Part shown: positions 23,810 through 30,057 of the stretch, piece by piece | Numbering within the stretch: the first letter of the stretch is position 1 | Layout of the letters: each line of letters starts with the position of its first letter | From: an uncultured Blautia sp. | Lineage (GTDB): Bacteria > Bacillota > Clostridia > Lachnospirales > Lachnospiraceae | Length of the DNA stretch: 30,057 nt | Direction: 5' to 3' | Assembly: GCA_900539145.1 (NCBI GenBank) | Contig: UQAX01000035.1 | Location: 1 to 30,057 of the forward strand | Made by a program: the position numbers and the translations under genes | The notes under the pieces: generated by a model | The model's input: only the letters and a program-made list of their open reading frames with translations | The model's database searches: none | Told to the model about the DNA's origin: nothing

Positions 23810-25720
23810 CTACACAATTCGTTTAAACTTTTTCTCCAGTTCATATTTTGTCATGGAGATAATAGTGGGTCTTCCGTGAGGACAGTTATATGGATTTTCC
23901 AAACCGAGAAGTTCATCAATCAGTGCATCTGCCTCCTTTACGGAAAGTCGGTTATTTCCCTTTACCGCTGCTTTACATGCTGCCGTTGCAATTCGTTCTG
24001 CAAGAATGTTCGGCGTTTTAGAAACGTGTTCCTGCTCCAGACTGTCTAAAATCTGTATAAAAAGTTCCTGAACAGAAATTCCATAAATATTTGCAGGAAC
24101 TGCATGAATACTGTATTCTTTACCGCCGAATTCTGAAATTTCAAATCCAAACTCACGGAAAATTTCCAGATTTGCCTTTAAAAGGTTACTTTCCTGTAAA
24201 TTCAAAGAAACCAAGGACGGTGGTGACACCATCTGAGAAATAATTTCTTTATTGGCGAATTCTTTTAAAAAGCGTTCATATAATACCTTTTCATGAGCAG
24301 CATGCTGGTCAATAATATAGAATTTATTATCATATTCCACCAGCCAGTAAGTATCAAAAAGCTGTCCGATGATACGATGATGAACACGGGCTTCTTTTGA
24401 CAAAAGTCGATTGTCAAAAAGCTCCAGCTGTTCTGCTTTTGCAATCTCCGGCTGTTCTTGTGGGAAAGTTTCTTTCTTCTGTTCTTCCGGTTTTGTCTGT
24501 ATTTCGGACTCTTTTGGCTTTACAGGCGCGCTTACGCTTATAGGTACTGTTTTACTTTCTGTTTTTGGCTCAGCGCTTGCGGGACGAAGCCCTATGGGAG
24601 CATATACCGGTTTTTCTTCTGCAATCCGGTTCTTTTCAAAAGGCTCGGGAACGGGTATTTTTTCCTCTTTTGGTTGTGGCTGCTTTTTTACAGCGGCCGG
24701 ATTTGGTGTAAGCGAAACCTCAGGGATGATTTCTTTCCCTGCCAAGGCTTCTGTAATCAAATCATAGGTAGCATTGTAAACAGCGCTTTGGTTTTGAAAC
24801 CGTACCTCCATTTTGGTAGGATGTACATTGACATCTACATCTTCTCCGTGAATATCGTATTGTAAACAAACAAAAGGATATTTGTGCTGCATCATATAAG
24901 GCTTATACGCTTCTTCGATAGCTTTCATTAAGAGCTTACTTTTTACATATCTGCCATTGATATAATAATTTTCAAAATTTCGGTTTCCTCTGGCAATAGA
25001 AGGTTTTCCAATAAAACCGGTAATAGAAATTCCTGTTTTTTCGTATTGTACTGAGATTAGTTCTCTGGTAATATCTCTTCCGTAAATTCCATAAATTACA
25101 TCCTTTAAATTGGCATTTCCTGAGGTGTGCAGGCGCAACTGTCCATTTACCATATACTTAAAAGAAATATTATGATGGGACAATGCAAGCTGTTCCATAT
25201 AGCTGCTTACATATCCCGCTTCTGTCATTGCTGTTTTCAAAAATTTCTTTCGGGCAGGAGTGTTAAAAAACAAATTTCGCACCAGCATGGTGGTTCCGTT
25301 TGGTGCGCCTACATCTTCCAGAACCTTTTCCTGCCCGCCTTCAATCACATAGCGCACGCCCATGAAATCCTCCGGCGCTTTTGTAATAACCTCCATCTGT
25401 GATACCGCTGAAATGCTGGATAAAGCTTCTCCTCGAAATCCAAGGGACGTAATCTGGAGTAAATCTTCTGCCTGTGTGATTTTGCTGGTTGCATGGCGTA
25501 AAAATGCCAGAGGAACCTGTTCCTTTGGAATACCGCCTCCATTGTCGGTAACACGGATAAAAGAAATGCCACCTTCCTTAATCTCTACGGTAATTGCCGT
25601 AGCTCCTGCATCAATGGCATTTTCTACCAGCTCTTTTACTACGGAAGCCGGTCTTTCCACCACCTCTCCCGCAGCAATTTTATCAATTGTATTCTGACTT
25701 AAAACTGCAATTTTTCTCAA
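23810..25720 (-). CDS. mutL: DNA mismatch repair protein MutL
   Basis: 636 residues. GHKL ATPase motifs: ELVENAIDAGAT, TDNGGGI and GFRGEALSSISAV in the first 100 residues. A Pro/Glu/Lys-rich linker spans about residues 345-440. The C-terminal dimerisation/endonuclease domain has DQHAAHEKVLYERF, the metal-binding motif of nicking-type MutL, plus the late CPHGRPT motif. So this is the endonuclease-competent MutL of bacteria lacking MutH. Start is TTG at 25720, six bases after mutS, with GGTGA in range. Confidence 0.95.
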   Translation of the reverse strand: MRKIAVLSQNTIDKIAAGEVVERPASVVKELVENAIDAGATAITVEIKEGGISFIRVTDNGGGIPKEQVPLAFLRHATSKITQAEDLLQITSLGFRGEALSSISAVSQMEVITKAPEDFMGVRYVIEGGQEKVLEDVGAPNGTTMLVRNLFFNTPARKKFLKTAMTEAGYVSSYMEQLALSHHNISFKYMVNGQLRLHTSGNANLKDVIYGIYGRDITRELISVQYEKTGISITGFIGKPSIARGNRNFENYYINGRYVKSKLLMKAIEEAYKPYMMQHKYPFVCLQYDIHGEDVDVNVHPTKMEVRFQNQSAVYNATYDLITEALAGKEIIPEVSLTPNPAAVKKQPQPKEEKIPVPEPFEKNRIAEEKPVYAPIGLRPASAEPKTESKTVPISVSAPVKPKESEIQTKPEEQKKETFPQEQPEIAKAEQLELFDNRLLSKEARVHHRIIGQLFDTYWLVEYDNKFYIIDQHAAHEKVLYERFLKEFANKEIISQMVSPPSLVSLNLQESNLLKANLEIFREFGFEISEFGGKEYSIHAVPANIYGISVQELFIQILDSLEQEHVSKTPNILAERIATAACKAAVKGNNRLSVKEADALIDELLGLENPYNCPHGRPTIISMTKYELEKKFKRIV

Positions 25721-25726
25721 TTCTTA

Positions 25727-28402
25727 TCACCATCTATTTTTCAGCTTATTTTGAAGTCGATATAAAATATTTAAAGCATCTACCGGTCGTAATTCATCCA
25801 ACTGCATGGACTTTAATTCCTCAATGACATCGTCATCTTTTACTGTATCAAAAAGAGAAATCTGTTCCATATCTACTTCGTCAAAATGAATGACAGGTTT
25901 TGTCTTTTGTTTTTTATTTTCGGAAGCAATGTTCTTTACCGTAGTAGTAATATCTGCACTGACAAGCTCCTCTACCAGTTCTTTTGCTCTTTCAATGACA
26001 GAATCTGGAACGCCGGCAAGTTTGGCAACTTGAATACCATAACTCTTATCTGCTCCGCCTTTTACAATTTTTCGAAGAAAGACAATGTCATCTCCTCTTT
26101 CTTTTACTGCAATACAATAATTGTTTACTCCTGCCAGCTTTCCTTCCAATTCTGTCAACTCATGATAATGAGTCGCAAACAAGGTTTTTGCCCCCAAAAT
26201 TCTGGTATTGCTGATATGTTCAATTACTGCCCACGCAATAGAAAGTCCATCAAAGGTGCTGGTTCCCCTGCCAATTTCATCTAAAATCAAAAGACTTTTG
26301 GAAGTGGCATTTCTCAGAATATTGGCAACTTCTGTCATTTCCACCATAAAGGTACTCTGTCCACTTGCCAAATCATCGGATGCACCTACACGAGTGAAAA
26401 TTCGGTCTACAATTCCGATATTGGCCTTTTCGGCGGGCACAAAAGAACCAATCTGCGCCATTAAAACAATCAGAGCAGACTGGCGCATATAGGTGGATTT
26501 TCCTGCCATGTTTGGGCCTGTAATGACAGCAACACGATTTTTTCCATTATCCAAATAAGTATCATTTGGAATAAACATATCATTAGAAATCATTTTTTCC
26601 ACTACAGGATGTCTGCCATTTTTAATATCAATGACACCTTTTGTATTGATTTTGGGACGTACGAACTGATTGCGGGAAGCTACAAGAGCTAAAGATGCGT
26701 AAGCATCCAATTTGGCAATAGCACGAGCCGTTCGCTGAATACGTTCCACTTCTGCGGCAATTTTTGTACGGATAGATACAAAAGCTTCGTATTCCAGTGC
26801 ATAAAGCTTGTCTTCTGCACCTAAAATCATATCTTCTAATTCTTTTAAACGTGGTGTGATATAACGCTCTGCATTGGTTAGAGTTTGCTTTCTGGTGTAA
26901 TAATCAGGAACCATGTCTTTAAAAGAATTAGTAACCTCCAGATAATAGCCGAAAACCTTATTGTATTTAATTTTTAAGGTACGAATACCTGTTTTTTCTT
27001 TTTCTTCTGCCTCTAATTCTGCCAGCCATACTTTTCCCTTTGTTTTGGCTTCCCGGAAATGGTCAATGTCCTCTTGATAGCCTTCTTTAATAATGCCTCC
27101 TTCTTTCATGGCAAGAGGTGGTTCATCTACAATGGAGGCTTCCAATAGCTGGTACAAGTCCTGCAAATCGTCCATTTCTTCATATACTTTTTTCAGTTCT
27201 TCACACTGGAATTGGGACAAAAGCTGACGTATGTAAGGAATCATAGAAATAGAACTTTTAAAAGAAATCAAATCCCTTGGATTGGCAGACTGATAACTGA
27301 CACGGCTGATTAAACGCTCCATGTCATAAACAGGGCTTAAATATTCCCGTATTTCTTCTCTATCCATTTCATGACAGTTGATTTCTTCCACTGCATCTAA
27401 ACGTGCATTGATTTCCCCTTCATCAATTAATGGCTGCTCAATAAAGCTACGCATCATACGGGCACCCATGGCTGTTTTGGTTTTATCCAGTACCCATAAA
27501 AGAGAACCTCTTTTGGCTTTTTCCCGCATGGTTTCAGTGAGTTCCAGATTTCGTCTTGTAGAACTGTCAATGAGCATATATTTGTCTGTGATATACGGAG
27601 TTATCTGACGCAAATGTTCCATAGAATTTTTCTGCGTTTCCAAAAGGTAGGTAAACAATGCGCCAGCTGCAATCACTGCACAGTTATAGTCTTTGAGACC
27701 TAATCCTTCCAGTGTTCCTACATGAAAATGTTCTTTTAAAGTACGTGCACATAAATCATCATCAAAATACCAGTTATCAAGAGCAGAGAGAGAAATATTT
27801 AAACGATTTTTCAGCTCGTCAATTTCAATACCGCTCATGGTAAAGGCTTCGTTGCATACAAGCTCTGCAGGGGAAAATTTATAAATTTCGTCCAGCAGTT
27901 TTCGTACATCATCAACTTCTGTAACCATGAATACACCTGTGGTAATATCTGCAATGGCAATGCCAAAGCGGTTGGAAACGTAAACCACAGACATAATGTA
28001 ATTATTTTTTGTCTCATCAAGAGCTTGTGTGTTTAAAGTAGTTCCAGGTGTTACCACACGGATGACTTCTCTGCGCACAATCCCCTTTGTCTGCTTAGGA
28101 TCTTCCATTTGTTCACAGATTGCTACTTTATATCCTTTGCTGATTAAGCGGTTTAAATAGACCTCTGCTGCGTGAAAAGGTATTCCGCACATAGGTGCAC
28201 GTTCTGACATACCGCAATCTTTTCCTGTTAAAGTAAGCTCCAATTCTTTGGACACTACTTCTGCATCCTCGAAAAACATTTCGTAGAAATCCCCTAAGCG
28301 GTAAAATAAAATACAGTCTTTATATTCTTCTTTTGTTTTTACGTAATGCTGCATCATCGGAGATAATGATGACACATTTATATTTTTTATTGAAATTCCC
28401 AT
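25727..28402 (-). CDS. mutS: DNA mismatch repair protein MutS
   Basis: 891-residue mismatch-recognition ATPase. The mismatch-binding GDFYEMF (F39, E41) is near the N-terminus. Walker A GPNMAGKS is at residues 629-636, followed by SDDLASGQSTFMVEMTE, LILDEIGRGTSTFDG and ATHYHELTELE. The C-terminal tail DELRPVDALNILYRLQ carries the short MutS C-terminal tetramer/clamp-interaction region. Length normal. AAAGGA precedes the ATG at 28402. It heads the repair operon; the integrase gene ends 145 bases upstream. Confidence 0.96.
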   Translation of the reverse strand: MGISIKNINVSSLSPMMQHYVKTKEEYKDCILFYRLGDFYEMFFEDAEVVSKELELTLTGKDCGMSERAPMCGIPFHAAEVYLNRLISKGYKVAICEQMEDPKQTKGIVRREVIRVVTPGTTLNTQALDETKNNYIMSVVYVSNRFGIAIADITTGVFMVTEVDDVRKLLDEIYKFSPAELVCNEAFTMSGIEIDELKNRLNISLSALDNWYFDDDLCARTLKEHFHVGTLEGLGLKDYNCAVIAAGALFTYLLETQKNSMEHLRQITPYITDKYMLIDSSTRRNLELTETMREKAKRGSLLWVLDKTKTAMGARMMRSFIEQPLIDEGEINARLDAVEEINCHEMDREEIREYLSPVYDMERLISRVSYQSANPRDLISFKSSISMIPYIRQLLSQFQCEELKKVYEEMDDLQDLYQLLEASIVDEPPLAMKEGGIIKEGYQEDIDHFREAKTKGKVWLAELEAEEKEKTGIRTLKIKYNKVFGYYLEVTNSFKDMVPDYYTRKQTLTNAERYITPRLKELEDMILGAEDKLYALEYEAFVSIRTKIAAEVERIQRTARAIAKLDAYASLALVASRNQFVRPKINTKGVIDIKNGRHPVVEKMISNDMFIPNDTYLDNGKNRVAVITGPNMAGKSTYMRQSALIVLMAQIGSFVPAEKANIGIVDRIFTRVGASDDLASGQSTFMVEMTEVANILRNATSKSLLILDEIGRGTSTFDGLSIAWAVIEHISNTRILGAKTLFATHYHELTELEGKLAGVNNYCIAVKERGDDIVFLRKIVKGGADKSYGIQVAKLAGVPDSVIERAKELVEELVSADITTTVKNIASENKKQKTKPVIHFDEVDMEQISLFDTVKDDDVIEELKSMQLDELRPVDALNILYRLQNKLKNRW

Positions 28403-28547
28403 GTATTTTCCTTTGTTTCAAGCATTTTTAGACGTTGCATTTTTGGTCTACTACACCCTTTTTACACCCTTTTTCATTTCCGCATAAACACTGGCATTTT
28501 CAAGTGTGTATATTATACATTCCTGTTGAATAATTATTCTGTGGCTT
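28403..28547. other. mutS upstream region with tandem 11-bp repeat
   Basis: This gap between the integrase stop and the mutS start holds no gene. It contains a perfect tandem duplication of TACACCCTTTT (28452-28462 and 28463-28473). On the minus strand a TATAAT (28512-28517) could be a mutS -10, but no matching -35 is seen at 16-18 bases. If the integrase lies at the edge of an integrated element, the attachment site should fall in this gap. It cannot be located without the other end. Confidence 0.4.
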
Positions 28548-29792
28548 TTAAAGTGAATTTTCGTATTTTTCAAACTCACTATGCATGAATTCTTTTTCCG
28601 GGTGGGTATAGTGATCTGTCATTTTTATGTTTCGATGTCCAACAATATCAAGCAAAATTCTGGAATCCATTTTTTTCTGGTAACAGTTGGTAACAAAGGT
28701 GTGACGGAACATGTGGGGATGTATTTTAATTGGTGTGTATGACCTACCTTCACTTTCTGCAATTTGTTGCTGCTTTCTGTTTAGAATGCCTGCTAATCGT
28801 CTGCATTCTTTTTCAATGTAATTTGGCAAAAAACAGTTTCCTTTTTTGGTTGTCATAACTAAATCAGGATATTCTTTTAAAAAATCATTTGATATTCCCC
28901 AATCTTTATTTCCTTTTTTATCTTTCCTTTGCTGCTCCCTTATGGTCTGGAAAGTATCCATAACCCCTTCCGTCATAGGCACAACTCGATTGCTTGCTGC
29001 TCTTTTTGGGGTGGTGATTTGGATACTTGAGATTGGACTATCCAGTTTTTTCCCAAATTCATCAAAGTAACACTCAGTTCGATTGATGGTCTTGTAAATG
29101 TGAAGTTCTCGTTTGACAAAATCAATGTCTTTCCATTGCAAAGCACATAGTTCTCCTGTGCGGAGTCCCGTATGCAGCAGGATATAAAAATATGCTGAGG
29201 AACGAGATTTCTTTGCAACATCAAAGAATAAAGTTAAGCATTCTTTATTGAGATACTTTGAGTCTTCTTTCTTTTCTTGTGGGGTAAAATCTTTCAGTCG
29301 CTCCCCTAAAATCACACCTCTGCATGGGTTGTAAGCAATCGCAAAATTATTTATCGCATATTCCAAACAGGCATCCAGTACATTTAAGGTGCTTTTTACG
29401 GTAGCTTTCTTATAACTTTCTGATAGCTCATTTACCGCATTTTGAATGCTTAGTTGGTTAAGACTGCTTAGTTTGATATGTCCAATCTTTCCTTTAATCC
29501 TGTTATAATTATCATAATAATTCCGGATTGTTGTATTCTTTAATTTTACAGCACAAACGGTTTCCATCCAATGATCAAACCAGTCATTCAGTGTCATAAA
29601 AGCTGCTGAGGAGAGACTCTGATTTTTGATGAGTTCATGCTGCTTCTTTTTTGCTCTTAGGCTATTTAAGTTTGAATCATATAGATAAATAGGCTTAGGA
29701 GTCCCTTTTATGTAAATTTTTGCTTGATAAATACCGTCCTTTCGTTGGCAAATGCCACGTCCTATACTTTTTCCTTTTAAATTTTTTCCCAT
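28548..29792 (-). CDS. int: Tyrosine recombinase (Tn916-type integrase)
   Basis: 414-residue site-specific recombinase. The N-terminal arm-binding domain is of integrative-element type (ICQRKDGIYQAKIYI, residues 14-28). A SAM-like core-binding domain covers about 65-155. The catalytic domain has R211 (HTGLRTGE), K263, H360 and R363 (HPHMFRHT), H386 (GHRN) and tyrosine Y395 (DHYTHP). All catalytic residues are present, so it should be active. AAGGAGG is seven bases before the chosen ATG; another ATG lies five bases upstream, out of frame. No cargo gene is visible, and any element would extend right of the window. Resemblance is closest to integrases of Tn916-like elements and temperate phages of Firmicutes. 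Confidence 0.93.
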   Translation of the reverse strand: MGKNLKGKSIGRGICQRKDGIYQAKIYIKGTPKPIYLYDSNLNSLRAKKKQHELIKNQSLSSAAFMTLNDWFDHWMETVCAVKLKNTTIRNYYDNYNRIKGKIGHIKLSSLNQLSIQNAVNELSESYKKATVKSTLNVLDACLEYAINNFAIAYNPCRGVILGERLKDFTPQEKKEDSKYLNKECLTLFFDVAKKSRSSAYFYILLHTGLRTGELCALQWKDIDFVKRELHIYKTINRTECYFDEFGKKLDSPISSIQITTPKRAASNRVVPMTEGVMDTFQTIREQQRKDKKGNKDWGISNDFLKEYPDLVMTTKKGNCFLPNYIEKECRRLAGILNRKQQQIAESEGRSYTPIKIHPHMFRHTFVTNCYQKKMDSRILLDIVGHRNIKMTDHYTHPEKEFMHSEFEKYENSL

Positions 29793-29804
29793 ATCATAGC
29801 CTCC

Positions 29805-29930
29805 TTATTTCTGTGCGTATTTCTTCAAGAAATAAGGATACTTATCATATTCGGTTATAATCTTATCAAATTTGTGGATGTTATTCAAGATAAAACCGAG
29901 TATATCGGTATCCTTTCTTATTTTACTTGA
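29805..29930 (-). pseudogene. Possible remnant of a small ORF upstream of int
   Basis: On the minus strand a 41-codon open stretch ends at TAA 29805-29807, whose bases overlap the integrase ribosome site (TAAGGAGG). That layout is typical of translational coupling to a preceding gene. The peptide ends NNIHKFDKIITEYDKYPYF. It has no ATG or GTG start, while a good ribosome site (AAAGGAAGG) lies further upstream in another frame. It may be the decayed end of an excisionase or regulator gene. I cannot name a family. Confidence 0.3.
29830..29922. repeat. Imperfect inverted repeat in the int leader
   Basis: AAATAAGGATACTTATCATATTCGGTT (about 29830-29856) resembles the reverse complement of 29894-29922 (AACCGAGTATATCGGTATCC plus TTTCTTATTT). 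The stem is roughly 25 bases with mismatches around a loop of about 37. It lies between the likely upstream promoter and the integrase start, so it could regulate int or be a recombinase/excisionase binding region. Confidence 0.55.
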
Positions 29931-29994
29931 TTATTGATTTCTTATTACCTTCCTTTATTGTAAGCGCAAAATATTGCTACGCTGCCCATGAATC

Positions 29995-30025
29995 ACGCTT
30001 GCACCAAAATGATAGATGCAAGCGT
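29995..30025. repeat. 9-bp perfect stem-loop near right edge
   Basis: ACGCTTGCA (29995-30003) and TGCAAGCGT (30017-30025) form a perfect stem with a 13-base loop; TTTTAC follows on the plus strand. It could be a plus-strand terminator, though no plus-strand gene precedes it, or a binding site in the mobile element. Confidence 0.5.
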
Positions 30026-30057
30026 TTTACTCTATGTTTAGTTTTGACAGTTCGCTT

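Noticed and set aside
24411..24865. Two overlapping plus-strand ORFs opposite mutL
   Set aside because: They lie opposite the low-complexity linker and N-terminal part of MutL; Ser/Gly/Phe-rich composition mirrors mutL codons.
28512..28540. mutS promoter with TATAAT at 28512-28517
   Set aside because: The -10 is perfect but the -35 candidates at 16-18 bases (such as AGAATA) match poorly; not listed as a separate promoter.

Overview
The window is chromosomal DNA of a low-GC Gram-positive bacterium, most likely a gut Clostridia of the family Lachnospiraceae. The basis is gene content and order: sepF/ylmH/lspA/rluD, radC-mreBCD-mrdA-min-rodA and mutS-mutL-miaA. Strong AGGAGG-type ribosome sites and AT-rich spacers fit this. 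Genus is not decidable by eye. Genes are packed tightly and nearly all lie on the minus strand. No gene-free stretch exceeds 300 bases, and no tRNA, rRNA or CRISPR array was seen.

Layout. Bases 1-197 hold no gene but carry several small palindromes. Then come ttcA (+) and, convergent to it, a cytidylate-kinase-like gene; a ~150-base imperfect palindrome lies between them. From 7949 down to 1820 runs a division/envelope cluster: HlyD-like protein, yggS, sepF, ylmH, aroB, lspA, rluD. A small DUF378 gene (+) and a P-loop gene (-) converge on a bidirectional terminator near 8335. From 18646 down to 8957 runs a cell-shape operon: radC, mreB-like, mreC, mreD, mrdA, minD, minE, rodA, mgsA-like and a DD-carboxypeptidase-like gene. 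From 28402 down to 18722 runs the mismatch-repair operon: mutS, mutL, miaA, a PLP enzyme of the methionine gamma-lyase/aluminium-resistance family, a broken HI0933/BaiN-type flavoprotein gene and a second flavoprotein. Beyond mutS, 28548-29792 encodes a tyrosine recombinase of Tn916-integrase type, probably the edge of an integrated element extending past the window.

How it fits together. The cell-shape operon supplies scaffold (MreB/C/D), glycosyltransferase (RodA) and transpeptidase (PBP2) for wall elongation, plus MinD/MinE for division-site placement. The sepF cluster supplies a Z-ring anchor, lipoprotein signal peptidase and housekeeping enzymes. The repair operon couples mismatch repair with tRNA modification and redox enzymes.

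The most unusual points: (1) a 56-base duplication bounded by perfect 18-base direct repeats puts the HI0933-type gene out of frame just after its FAD-binding motif; removing one unit restores a textbook N-terminus. (2) Three members of the cell-shape operon have altered active sites: the carboxypeptidase homologue has lost all three catalytic motifs, the MreB homologue has changed ATPase residues, and the methylglyoxal synthase homologue has three changed active-site positions. (3) minD and minE are present without minC. (4) A long palindromic element lies downstream of ttcA. (5) The integrase abuts mutS and is preceded by what looks like a decayed small ORF.
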